From Portulaca oleracea (lineage: Eukaryota > Streptophyta > Magnoliopsida > Caryophyllales > Portulacaceae), in NCBI GenBank assembly GCA_029582165.1, contig CM055892.1, positions 8,650,254 through 8,714,253 of the forward strand: 64,000 nucleotides of DNA, in the 5' to 3' direction. This document shows, one piece after another, positions 12,673-24,257 of the stretch. The first letter of the stretch is position 1. Each line of letters opens with the position of its first letter. The position numbers and the translations under genes are program-made. The notes under the pieces were generated by a model, which did no database searches, had not been told where the DNA came from, and was given only the letters and a program-made list of their open reading frames with translations.

Positions 12673-13465
12673 TGTAACGCCCCGGAAATTCAATTATAGA
12701 AAGTCAAAGTCAAACTAACGTTAACAGACAAAACTTAGCGGAAGACTTCAAATTTAGTTTAGGCGTCAACTGTATTCGAAGGAACACAAGGCGAGAAAGG
12801 AAAACACAACTGTCTGCTAACTACTAACAACTCAAAACAAAACTTTAAGACATCATAACGAAACAAAATAAAAGATTCAAGGACTTCTAGACTTCGTCCT
12901 CACTTCTAATTCCGTCCCACATTCGGATCTTCACGAAAACAAACATTTCAAAATGAGGAAATCTCAATAATGTCTACCCCTAACGTTTAAAACAGTTTAA
13001 GTTCATTTCAATTCATTTTGGGGAGAGGGAACAAGTCAAACCATTTCTCAAACCTTTAACCCTTAACTGTTTTCCTCAACCCATTCAATCCATATTTTAA
13101 GTCGCGGGCGGGAGATCAAATCCAAAAAGAACATCGCCTGCCAAAGGCATCATAAAAATTATCCTATATCAGGGATGCAACCCTGATCTCCTGGCACATA
13201 ACCCATACAGGCATCGAATCCTGATCTCGGGGTTATCACCCGCATGAATATTAGCCTCTCAAAGGCATCAAACAGTCGCCCATCAAGGGCATCATAACCT
13301 CTATCCTATATCAGGGATGAAACCCTGATCTCCTGGCACACAACCCATACAGGCATCGAATCCTGATCTCGGGGTTATCACCCGCATGAATATTAGCCTG
13401 TTAAAGGCATCAAAACAACAACCCGCTTTATGTTTCCACTTTGAATTACTAATTCATTATTCACA
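12673..13465 (-). mobile_element. Inverted partial LTR (3' part) of mini-element
   Basis: It starts TGTAACGCCCCGGAAATTC on the plus strand, the complement of the LTR 3' end seen at 19144. It includes the paired hairpin repeats (13137-13410) and breaks off near 13465 at the palindrome spacer. Confidence 0.83.
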
Positions 13466-13543
13466 CCCCTCTCTCTCCCTCTGCCGTCCCCTCTCTCTCT
13501 CCCTCAAACCCTAATCTACACCCAACCCTAACCTAGCCTCCAC
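13466..13543. other. Rearranged spacer at the palindrome centre
   Basis: The 78 bp are made of pieces that in the intact LTR lie near 16250-16335 (CT-rich leader, CCCTAATCTACACCCAACCC), here in altered order. They join two LTR 3' parts facing each other, and in the full LTR that material lies about 2 kb away. Confidence 0.7.
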
Positions 13544-14322
13544 TTTGACTTGAGAGTTGCGAGATGAGTGTGAATAATGAATTAGTAATTCAAAGTAGAA
13601 ACATAAAGCGGGTTGTTGTTTTGATGCCTTTAACAGGCTAATATTCATGCGGGTGATAACCCCGAGATCAGGATTCGATGCTTGTATGGGTTATGTGCCA
13701 GAGATCGTGGTTTCATCACGATATAGGATAGAGGTTATGATGCCCTTGATGGCGATCGCTTATTGCCTTTGAGGCTAATATTCATGCGGTGATAACCCCG
13801 AGATCGATTCGATGCACGGGTTATACAGAGATCAGGCTGCATCCTGATATAGGATAGTTGTTATGTTCTTTTTGGATTTTATCTCCCGCCCGCGACTTAA
13901 AATATGGATTGAATGGGTTGAGGAAAACAGATAAGGGTTAAAGGTGTGAGAAATGGTTTGACTTGTTCCCTCTCCAAAAATGAATTGAAATGAACTTAAA
14001 GCTTTAAACGTTAGTGGTAGACATTATTGAGATTTCCTCATTTTTGAAATGTTTGTTTTCAGTGAAGATCTGAAATGCCGGGACGAATTAGAAGTGAGGG
14101 CAGTCTAGAAGTCCTTGAATCTTTTATTTTGTTTTCGTTATGATGTCCGAGTTTTGTTTTGAGTTGTTAGTAGTTACCGTTAGCGAGCATTGTGTTTTCC
14201 TTTCTCGCCTTGTGTTCCTTCGGAATACGGCGATGACGCCTAAATTTGAAGTCTTCCGCTAAGTTTTGTCTGTTAACGTTAGTTTGACTTTGACTTTCTA
14301 TAATTGAATTTCCGGCGTGCAG
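13544..14322 (+). mobile_element. Partial LTR (3' part), right arm of palindrome
   Basis: Matches 18300-19144 in order but with many single-base losses, and the end reads GGCGTGCAG rather than GGGGCGTTACAG. The primer site after it is degraded (TGGTATCGAGC, 14327). Confidence 0.78.
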
Positions 14323-14495
14323 TAATGGTATCGAGCTCGGGTCATGACCTAGTCCTCGCTCGAGTCCTTTAGGTTTAGATGGACCTAGAAGCTAAGTTCG
14401 AGCGATGGTAGGATGGGAAAAGGGATTCATGCTTTCTAAGTTGCGTGGTTATGAATATAATGTTCTGTGTTGCTAATATGTTTTGATTATGTAGG

Positions 14496-15746
14496 ATGGC
14501 ACAACGCACACATCGTCAAGACTCCCACGCCGCTTTCACCGCTACACACCCATTCCTCCCGGTGGGTACTGGGAACCCACATGCCGAACTTCTACGATGA
14601 GATCGACCGATACACCAAGGATGTCCCGAACTCTGCCAGGCAACGAGAAGCTCGTGCCAACGCTTTTCTACTCACCTTACGAGACGATCCTCGCCGGGCC
14701 ATACTGTCGCCGCTGCCGCCACCCCGCTCGAGGAGGGGTACCCACACTTGTGTTGTTGGTGTCGAGGTACCGCAGAGCCGGGCCTCAATCCCGGTCTTTT
14801 CTAGGATCGCCTGATTGGGATGCGCCGAGCAGAGGGTCCAAGTGAACCCACCCGCACCACCGAGGATCATGAGGATGACCTCAAGAGGATCCGAGGAGGA
14901 TCCCAGAGGATGCACTCCGTGATCCCAAGCCCGAGGTAACCTCTGTGGTCACGGCTACACCCGCCGCCGAGCCCCAGCATGAGATCCCGCCCGAGGAGGA
15001 GGATGAGGTGGACCGGGACAGGAGAAGACCCGAGGAGGGTTCGGGATGAGACGAGTGATCGAGGAAGAACCTCGATGCAGAGGATCATCCGATTGATGAT
15101 GAGTTGACTTTATCGAAGTTCTCCTACAACAACGCTTATCACGCCAGATTGGATGTCACCCTTGAAGCCTTATATGGAGGACATGTAGACTCTATGTTGG
15201 CAAGACATCGATGAAGCTCTAACGATCGGACGACCTAATACAGCCACTACTCGTAAGGTTCGAATCATTCAAAACAAGATGAAGGTAGCGCAAAGTCGAT
15301 AAAAGAGCTATGCTAACAGAGGAGAAGGCGCCAGAGTTCAAGTGAGAATACGTGTTTTACGGTGTCACCTACGAAAGGAGTTATGAGATTCGGCACAGGA
15401 AGTCGACACCAAGATTCATCGCCATACCCAATTTTCGAACGACGGGAAGTTGCCAAGTTACAAACACGAGAACTTCCAAGAGTGCACAATGTCTACCATG
15501 TGTCACAACTCAGGAAATATGTCCTAGACCCAACTCATGTGATTGATCCTGAGCCGCTTCAGCTACAAGAAGATTTGAGCTATGAAGAACAACCGCTGGA
15601 AATATTAGATCGCAGAGAAAAACAACTTCGAAGGAAAGTATTTCCCTTGGTAAAAGTACGATGGGCAAATCATACCACAACGGAAGCAACCTCGGGAGAC
15701 GTAAGGCGAAATGAGGAAGAAGTACCCTCACTTGTTCCAAGCCTAA
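14496..15746 (+). pseudogene. Mini-element ORF, unit 1 (most damaged copy)
   Basis: Same layout as the copy at 19331: M-A-Q-R-T-H start, acidic middle part, integrase C-terminal tail. Many 1-3 bp losses split the frame; the tail is readable from about 15440 (V-H-N-V-Y-H-V-S-Q-L-R-K-Y) to the stop. Changes often fall at homopolymers and CAG/CTG sites, so sequence error must be considered as well as decay. Confidence 0.75.
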
Positions 15747-15792
15747 GGCGCGTCAAGTTTCGGGGACGAAACTTCTTTTAAGAAGGTAATGT

Positions 15793-15898
15793 TGTAAAAC
15801 CTCGAGTTTTAGGAGGAATAAAACCGTTAATTTCCTTAACGGACCGTTAGGGTTAAGTTCAAGTTTCGAGGACGAAACTTCTTTTAAGAAGGTAATGA
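15793..15898 (+). repeat. 106-bp LTR-start-like segment before each LTR
   Basis: Starts TGTAAAACCTCGAG and is followed by a second copy of the GAGGACGAAACTTCTTTTAA block, then the LTR proper. Same segment at 20718-20823 and 25654-25759, and inverted at the right end of the array (46004-46109), where its first base forms the border with LARD sequence. Confidence 0.78.
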
Positions 15899-16239
15899 TG
15901 TAAAACCCCGAAAAATCCAAAGATGTTGACCGTAACGTCGTTAATAAATTAGGTTTGACTTCGTGATTTATTATTATTCGTTTGTGTTTATTTATGCTAA
16001 CGCTTGAGCTCGTAGGACCGTTGAGGGGCTAACAAGGGTAGAATAGTAATTTCCGCTGGTTAATATTATTATGTGATTAATTACGTGAATATTATTTGCT
16101 ATGTGATTATATGATTATTAGTATTAATATTATTATTACTATTATTATTATTAGTTGTTTTTAGAAAAGAAAAATCAGTTTTTTTTTATTGGGTTGGATT
16201 AGGAGTGGGATTAGTATAGTTGGGCCTTTATTAGACTAA

Positions 16240-16247
16240 TATAAAAA
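16240..16247 (+). promoter_or_regulatory. Predicted LTR TATA box
   Basis: TATAAAAA followed by CCCCTCTCTCTCTCCCTC and CAAACCCTAATC, a typical plant core promoter with a pyrimidine-rich leader. The sister LTR has it at 21165-21172. Transcription would start about 30 bp downstream. Confidence 0.55.
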
Positions 16248-18361
16248 CCCCTCTCTCTCTCCCTCAAACCCTAATCTACACCCAACCCTAACCCTAGCCT
16301 CCACCCCTCTCCCTGCTCTCTCCCTCTGCCGTCCCCACCAGCGCCAGCTGCCGCACCGCCGACCACCCCACCGGCAGCCACCGCAGCCACCATCATCATC
16401 TTCTTCTTCTTCTTCTTCTTCTCTCTCTCTCCCTCTCTGTCGCATACTCTCTCTCTCTCGGTTTTGTGCACCGCCTAGTGCGACACCACCGTCGCCACCG
16501 CCGTCGCCATATGAAGATGGCGTGGTGTCGTTCCCTATTGTTGGTCGAAAACTGCCCTGAACTACAACCCCGACTAGCGTGGGACCGCCCTAAACGCCGC
16601 CCGCCGCCGACGCGCCACCTACCCACGGCCACCTCCGGACCGGCCGCCACCCCTGTCACCGCTCCAGTCGCCGGAAAACGCAGCCAAACCGCCCAGAACC
16701 GTACGTAAACCCTAGTTTTCTTTTGAAGTTTGCTTTTTTTTATTTTTCTGATTATTATCATTATTATTACTATTATCATGATTTCCTGTTCTAAATCTTG
16801 TAATTTGGGTAATTAAGGGTATAATTTTATTAAGTTGTTATTTGTAATTAAATTGCTCTTGTGTTGTATTATTTACGTGTAATTTGTCTAAATTATTATA
16901 TGTAATTTTTATGTTTTAATTTGGTGTATTAGGGTTGTAATATCTATAGTGAAAATTTTATTGTTCAATTGGTTGATGTTCTGTTTTAGATAACGCTATC
17001 ATTGTATGCACGAATTTGGAAATTTATTACCTAGGTTAATTCTTGAATTCTTGATTAGTAGTTACATGTATATTGTACTTTATTTTACTTGTTCTTTAAG
17101 CCTTCTTGATTCTTGATTAAAGAAACCGTATGTTTTAACCACCTTTGTTTTACTTCGTGAAATTCTTGTGGTAAGGTTATAAACTTATAACTAATTCATG
17201 TTTTAAAGCCTTTAAAACCTTGTTCACGAGGTTATTGTTCTAAGAAACTTTTATTCCCTTGTACGACTTAGTTTCTTTTTTTAAAAGTGTTATTAAAGTG
17301 TCTTTCATGTTTTCTAAATTTAGTTTACTTCTACGAGTTTAATTGTTGGACCTAAGTTAAGTTGGACCTTATATCTTAGACCCTAAGTATCGTTTTGAGC
17401 CCAAATTAGAACCCCAAGACCGTTTGGTAAAGGTTAGAACCAAAATAACAAATTAAATTAATAAACGTTATCGGGACAGTTTCGTTAGTGTCTAAAGATC
17501 GAGTCACCACGGCTAGTGTAGTTACCTTTTTATCGAGCCCTTTTAACTGGAGGTTCCCTTAGATGGTAGGAACCATAGGAATTTTACGGATCGAACGTTC
17601 GTTTTGTATAGCCCGAGTTATAACCATTTTACCAGAACCTGTCAGAACTGGACCAATTGTGAAGAGGGGTGTTTTTAGAGTCCTTCGCGACTGATTTGGG
17701 CTTAGCCATCAACATGGAAATTTTAGTAGACATCCCGAGGTTTCCGAAAAGTCCAAAACCAGACCCATAGGATGTCAGGAAGTCGAGTTGTGACCCGTTT
17801 TATGTGAACATTATAATCTGTCCTCTGTTTGCTTTTATTTATGAAAATGTTTGAGTAAATTTTATGTGTGAACTTGTTCCTTGAATGTGTTAAGTGTAAA
17901 CCATAAATGATAGGAACCTAAGTGTTCCTAGGGGATGGGTTAGGTAGTTAATAGTTAATACTAACTTCGTTAGAACGCGTTTTGATTAGATAATTATTCT
18001 TATTCTAGGCCCGAGTTAGTGCGAGACGTTAGCGAGCTCAAGTGTGTTCTTCTTTTGTTGTCTTTGTGAAGTATATCAGGTAATGTCTATGCTCTAATCC
18101 CCACCAGGATGCTCTTTAAATGTGTTTTAATGTTTTCTAATCTGTTTTGAGAATTGCATCCCGAAAGGGGACTTTATGTGGAAATGTGACCATCTGTTTT
18201 GGATAACTGTTTATAATTGTTCGTGCTTTGATTTTTATGAGTTAAGAAATTGGATGGTCTTTTATTAGTGGTTTTATTATTTGTTTTGATAACCTGGGTT
18301 GGGTTTGACTTGAGAGTTGCGAGATGAGTGTGAATAATGAATTAGTAATTTAAAGTGGAAA

Positions 18362-18662
18362 CATAAAGCGGGTTGTTGTTTTGATGCCTTTAACAGGCTA
18401 ATATTCATGCGGGTGATAACCCCGAGATCAGGATTCGATGCCTGTATGGGTTATGTGCCAGGAGATCAGGGTTTCATCCCTGATATAGGATAGAGGTTAT
18501 GATGCCCTTGATGGGCGACTGTTTGATGCCTTTGAGAGGCTAATATTCATGCGGGTGATAACCCCGAGATCAGGATTCGATGCCTGTATGGGTTATATGC
18601 CAGGAGATCAGGGTTGCATCCCTGATATAGGATAGTTGTTATGATGCCTTTGGCAGGCAATG
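18362..18662 (+). repeat. Hairpin-repeat cluster in mini-element LTR
   Basis: Two near-copies (about 150 bp each) carry short stems: GCCTTTAACAGGC, GCCCTTGATGGGC, GCCTTTGAGAGGC, GCCTTTGGCAGGC, and ATCAGGG-six bases-CCCTGAT twice. The fourth stem pair changes from T-A to C-G on both sides, which keeps pairing. The cluster is also present at 13137-13410 (inverted), 13610-13870 and 23285-23590. Confidence 0.7.
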
Positions 18663-19146
18663 TTCTTTTTGGATTTGATCTCCCGCCCGCGACTTAAAAT
18701 ATGGATTGAATGGGTTGAGGAAAACAGTTAAGGGCTAAAGGTTTGAGAAATGGTTTGACTTGTTCCCTCTCCCCAAAATAAATTGAAATGAACTTAAACT
18801 GTTTTAAACGTTAGGGATAGACATTATTGAGATTTCCCCCTCATTTTTGAAATGTTTGTTTTCAGGTGAAGATCTGAATGCTGGGGACGGGAATTAGAAG
18901 TGAGGACGACGAGTCTAGAAGTCCTTGAATCTTTTTATTTTGTTTTCGTTATGATGTCTGAAAGTTTTGTTTTGAGTTGTTAGTAGTTACCGTTAGCAGA
19001 CAGTTGTGTTTTCCTTTCTCGCCTTGTGTTCCTTCGGGAATACGGCAGTGACGCCTAAACTAAATTTGAAGTCTTCCGCTAAGTTTTGTCTGTTAACGTT
19101 AGTTTGACTTTGACTTTCTATAATTGAATTTCCGGGGCGTTACAGA

Positions 19147-19159
19147 ATGGTATCAGAGC
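19147..19159 (+). other. Primer-binding site, mini-element unit 2
   Basis: ATGGTATCAGAGC, complementary to the initiator tRNA-Met 3' end, begins two bases after the LTR end (19144). About 170 bp of leader separate it from the ORF. Confidence 0.85.
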
Positions 19160-19330
19160 TCTGGGTTGCGACCTAGTAGCTCCTCAGAGTCCTTTAGGTT
19201 TAGATGGACCCTAGGAAGCTAAGTTCGGAGCGATGAGTGTAGGATGGGAAAAAGGGATTCATGCTTTCTAAAGTTGCGTGGTTATGAATATAATGTTCTC
19301 TGTGTTGCTAATATGTTTTGATTATGTAGG

Positions 19331-20671
19331 ATGGCACAACGCACACATCGCTTACGCCGTGCTTTCACCGCTACACACCCATTCCTCCTGGTGGGTACTT
19401 GGGAACCCACATGCTGAACTTCTACGATGAGATCGACCGATACACCAAGGATGTCCCGAACTCCTGCTTGCAGGGCAATGAGGAAGCTCAGGCCAACGCT
19501 TTTCTACTCACCTTACGAGACGATCCCTGGTGGGGCCATACTGTGTCGTCGTTGCTGCCACCCCTGCTTCCGGAGGAGGGGTACCCACACTTGTGTTGTT
19601 GGTGTCAGAGGTACCGGGTAGAGCCGGGGCCTCGAATCCCGAAGGTCTTTTCTAGGATCGCCCGGATTGGGATGCGCCGAGTAGAGAGGGTCCAAGTGAA
19701 CCCAGCTCCTGCACCAGCTGAGGATCATGAGGATGACCCTGAAGAGGATCCGGAGGAGGATCCCACCGAGGACAGCACCCAGGATCCCAAGCCCGAGGTA
19801 ACCTCTAGGGTCACGGCTACACCCGCCGTCGAGCCCTAGCATGAGATCCCGCCCGAGGAGGAGGATGAGGTGGACCGGGGGACAGGAGAAGACCCCGAGG
19901 AGGGTTCGGGGGATGAGACGAGTGATCGTGAGTGGACTCCAGTTTCAGCGAGGAAGAACCCTCGATGCAGGAGGATCATCTGATTGGGATGATGAGTTGA
20001 CTCTTATTGAGTTCTCCTACAACAACAGTTATCACGCCAGTATTGGGATGTCACCCTTTGAAGCCTTATATGGGAGGACATGTAGGACTCCCCTATGTTG
20101 GCAAGACATCGATGAAGCTCTAACGATCGGACCGGACCTAATACAGGCCACTACTCAGAAGGTTCGAATCATTCAAAACAAGATGAAGGTAGCGCAAAGT
20201 CGACAAAAGAGCTATGCTAACAGGAGGAGAAGGCCCCTAGAGTTCGAAGTGGGAGAATACGTGTTTTTACGGGTGTCACCTACGAAAGGAGTTATGAGAT
20301 TCGGGCAGTCAGGGAAGTTGACACCAAGATTCATCGGGCCATACCCAATTTTGGAACGCATTGGGGAAGTTGCCTACAAGTTACAGCTACCGGGAGAACT
20401 TCCAAGAGTGCACAATGTCTTCCATGTGTCACAACTCAGGAAATATGTCCCAGACCCAACTCATGTGATTGATCCTGAGCCGCTTCAGCTACAAGAAGAT
20501 TTGAGCTATGAAGAACAACCGCTGGAAATATTAGATCGCAGAGAAAAACAACTTCGAAGGAAAGTAGTTCCCTTGGTAAAAGTACGATGGGCAAATCATA
20601 CCACAACGGAAGCAACCTGGGAGACAGAAGACGAAATGAGGAAGAAGTACCCTCACTTGTTCCAAGCCTAA
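19331..20671 (+). pseudogene. Mini-element ORF, unit 2: gag-position N-part, acidic linker, integrase C-terminus
   Basis: The ORF begins M-A-Q-R-T-H after the primer site, in gag position, but I do not recognise a gag domain. A segment F-Y-D-E-I-D-R-Y-T-K-D-V-P-N-S leads to a strongly acidic linker (19730-19900) of E-D-P-E-E-D-P type. At about 19975 this joins the sequence that in chromoviruses follows the integrase catalytic glutamate: W-D-D-E-L-T-L-I-E-F, Y-N-N-S-Y-H-A-S-I-G-M, A-L-Y-G-R, G-P-Y-P-I-L-E-R-I-G, ending in a chromodomain-like V-K-V-R-W-A-N-H...E-A-T-W-E...Y-P-H-L-F. The linker and integrase parts lie in different frames and a stop separates them. No protease, RT, RNase H or catalytic triad remains. 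Mobility, if any, would have needed enzymes from an intact relative. Confidence 0.83.
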
Positions 20672-20717
20672 GGCGCGTCAAGTTTCGGGGACGAAACTTC
20701 TTTTAAGAAGGTAATGT

Positions 20718-20823
20718 TGTAAAACCTCGAGTTTTAGGAGGAATAAAACCGTTAATTTCCTTAACGGACCGTTAGGGTTAAGTTCAAGTTTCGAGGACGA
20801 AACTTCTTTTAAGAAGGTAATGA
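20718..20823 (+). repeat. 106-bp LTR-start-like segment, unit 2
   Basis: Copy of 15793-15898, ending in GAGGACGAAACTTCTTTTAA and the purine-rich AAGAAGGTAATGA that abuts the LTR. Confidence 0.78.
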
Positions 20824-23800
20824 TGTAAAACCCCGAAAAATCCAAAGATGTTGACCGTAACGTCGTTAATAAATTAGGTTTGACTTCGTGATTTATTATT
20901 ATTCGTTTGTGTTTATTTATGCTAACGCTTGAGCTCGTAGGACCGTTGAGGGGCTAACAAGGGTAGAATAGTAATTTCCGCTGGTTAATATTATTATGTG
21001 ATTAATTACGTGAATATTATTTGCTATGTGATTATATGATTATTAGTATTAATATTATTATTACTATTATTATTATTAGTTGTTTTTAGAAAAGAAAAAT
21101 CAGTTTTTTTTTATTGTGTTGGATTAGGAGTGGGATTAGTATAGTTGTGCCTTTATTAGAATAATATAAAAAGCCCTCTCTCTCTCCCTCAATACCAAAT
21201 ATACACCCAACCCTAAACCTATCCTCCACCCCTCTCCTCGCTCTCTCCTCTGCCCCACCACCGCATCGTGGAAACCAGCGTCACCGCACCATCATCTTCT
21301 TCTTCTTCTTCTTCTTCTCTATCTCTCCCTCTCTGTCTCATACTCTCTCTCTCTCGGTTTTGTGCACCGCCTAGTGCGACACCACCGTCGCCACCGCCGT
21401 CGTACCCCACCGCATTTACGACCGCCGCCGCGTCGCCGCCGCCCATATGAAAGCGATGCGGTGTCGTTCCTATTGTCGGTCGAAATCGCTCGAACTACAA
21501 CCCCGACTAGCGTGGGACCGCCCTAAACGCCGCCCGCCGCCGACGCGCCACCTACCCACGGCCACCTCCGGACCGGCCGCCACCCCTGTCACCGCTCCAG
21601 TCGCCGGAAAACGCAGCCAAACCGCCCAGAACCCTACGTAAACCCTAGTTTTCTTTTGAAGTTTTCTTTTTTTTATTTTTCTGATTATTATCATTATTAT
21701 TACTATTATCATGATTTCCTGTTCTAAATCTTGTAATTTGGGTAATTAAGGGTATAATTTTATTAAGTTGTTATTTGTAATTAAATTGCTCTTGTGTTGT
21801 ATTATTTACGTGTAATTTGTCTAAATTATTATATGTAATTTTTATGTTTTAATTTGGTGTATTAGGGTTGTAATATCTATAGTGAAAATTTTATTGTTCA
21901 ATTGGTTGATGTTCTGTTTTAGATAACGCTATCATTGTATGCAATTTGGAAATTTATTACCTAGGTTAATTCTTGAATTCTTGATTAGTAGTTACATGTA
22001 TATTGTACTTTATTTTACTTGTTCTTTAAGCCTTCTTGATTCTTGATTAAAGAAACCGTATGTTTTAACCACCTTTGTTTTACTTCGTGAAATTCTTGTG
22101 GTAAGGTTATAAACTTATAACTAATTCATGTTTTAAAGCCTTTAAAACCTTGTTCACGAGGTTATTGTTCTAAGAAACTTTTATTCCTTATGCGACTTAG
22201 TTTCTTTTTTTAAAAGTGTTATTAAAGTGTCTTTCATGTTTTCTAAATTTAGTTTACTTCTACGAGTTTAATTGTTGGACCTAAGTTAAGTTGGACCTTA
22301 TATCTTAGACCCTAAGTATCGTTTTGAGCCCAAATTAGAACCCCAAGACCGTTTGGTAAAGGTTAGAACCAAAATAACAAATTAAATTAATAAACGTTAT
22401 CGGGACAGTTTCGTTAGTGTCTAAAGATCGAGTCACCACGGCTAGTGTAGTTACCTTTTTATCGAGCCCTTTTAACTGGAGGTTCCCTTAGATGGTAGGA
22501 ACCATAGGAATTTTACGGATCGAACGTTCGTTTTGTATAGCCCGAGTTATAACCATTTTACCAGAACCTGTCAGAACTGGACCAATTGTGAAGAGGGGTG
22601 TTTTTAGAGTCCTTCGCGACTGATTTGGGCTTAGCCATCAACATGGAAATTTTAGTAGACATCCCGAGGTTTCCGAAAAGTCCAAAACCAGACCCATAGG
22701 ATGTCAGGAAGTCGAGTTGTGACCCGTTTTATGTGAACGTTATAATCTGTCCTCTGTTTGCTTTTATTTATGAAAATGTTTGAGTAAATTTTATGTGTGA
22801 ACTTGTTCCTTGAATGTGTTAAGTGTAAACCATAAATGATAGGAACCTAAGTGTTCCTAGGGGATGGGTTAGGTAGTTAATAGTTAATACTAACTTCGTT
22901 AGAACGCGTTTTGATTAGATAATTATTCTTATTCTAGGCCCGAGTTAGTGCGAGACGTTAGCGAGCTCAAGTGTGTTCTTCTTTTTGTTGTGCTGTGAAG
23001 TATATCAGGTAATGTCTATGCTCTAATCCCCACCGGGATGCTCTTTAAATGTGTTTTAATGTTTTCTAATCTGTTTTGAGAATTGCATCCCGAAAGGGGA
23101 CTTTATGTGGAAATGTGACCATCTGTTTTGGATAACTGTTTATAATTGTTCGTGCTTTGATTTTTATGAGTTAAGAAATTGGATGGTCTTTTATTAGTGG
23201 TTTTATTATTGGTTTTGATAACCTGGGTTGGGTTTGACTTGAGAGTTGCGAGATGAGTGTGAATAATGAATTAGTAATTTAAAGTGGAAACATAAAGCGG
23301 GTTGTTGTTTTGATGCCTTTAACAGGCTAATATTCATGCGGGTGATAACCCCGAGATCAGGATTCGATGCCTGTATGGGTTATGTGCCAGGAGATCAGGG
23401 TTTCATCCCTGATATAGGATAGAGGTTATGATGCCCTTGATGGGCGACTGTTTGATGCCTTTGAGAGGCTAATATTCATGCGGGTGATAACCCCGAGATC
23501 AGGATTCGATGCCTGTATGGGTTATATGCCAGGAGATCAGGGTTGCATCCCTGATATAGGATAGTTGTTATGATGCCTTTGGCAGGCAATGTTCTTTTTG
23601 GATTTGATCTCCCGCCCGCGACTTAAAATATGGATTGAATGGGTTGAGGAAAACAGTTAAGGGCTAAAGGTTTGAGAAATGGTTTGACTTGTTCCCTCTC
23701 CCCAAAATAAATTGAAATGAACTTAAACTGTTTTAAACGTTAGGGATAGACATTATTGAGATTTCCCCCTCATTTTTGAAATGTTTGTTTTCAGGTGAAG

Positions 23801-24071
23801 ATCTGAATGCTGGGGACGGGAATTAGAAGTGAGGACGACGAGTCTAGAAGTCCTTGAATCTTTTTATTTTGTTTTCGTTATGATGTCTGAAAGTTTTGTT
23901 TTGAGTTGTTAGTAGTTACCGTTAGCAGACAGTTGTGTTTTCCTTTCTCGCCTTGTGTTCCTTCGGGAATACGGCAGTGACGCCTAAACTAAATTTGAAG
24001 TCTTCCGCTAAGTTTTGTCTGTTAACGTTAGTTTGACTTTGACTTTCTATAATTGAATTTCCGGGCGTTCT
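20824..24071 (+). mobile_element. Mini-element LTR (full, second)
   Basis: About 3248 bp. Nearly collinear with 15899-19144, but the leader region 21175-21480 differs by many small changes and the 3' terminus is altered (GGGCGTTCTGTAATGG). Confidence 0.86.
21165..21172 (+). promoter_or_regulatory. Predicted LTR TATA box (second LTR)
   Basis: TATAAAAA followed by a CT-rich leader, same position as 16240-16247 in the sister LTR. Confidence 0.52.
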
Positions 24072-24257
24072 GTAATGGTATCGAGCTGCAGGTTGCGACC
24101 TAGTAGCTCCTCAGAGTCCTTTAGGTTTAGATGGACCCTAGGAAGCTAAGTTCGGAGCGATGAGTGTAGGATGGGAAAAAGGGATTCATGCTTTCTAAAG
24201 TTGCGTGGTTATGAATATAATGTTCTCTGTGTTGCTAATATGTTTTGATTATGTAGG

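Larger units (their letters stand above)
15899..19144 (+). mobile_element. Mini-element LTR (full, first)
   Basis: Runs TGTAAAACCCCGAAAA to GGGGCGTTACA, 3246 bp, with a matching primer site (ATGGTATCAGAGC, 19147-19159) just behind it. It has a TATA box, a CT-rich then GC-rich leader (16250-16715) and a cluster of short hairpins (18360-18660). It is nearly collinear with the LTR at 20824 except for a divergent stretch at 16250-16560. Confidence 0.87.

Noticed and set aside
16236..16779. Open frames in the GC-rich LTR leader (also 21219-21712)
   Set aside because: Arg/Pro-rich frames on both strands that come from base composition. They overlap the predicted leader and differ between sister LTRs.
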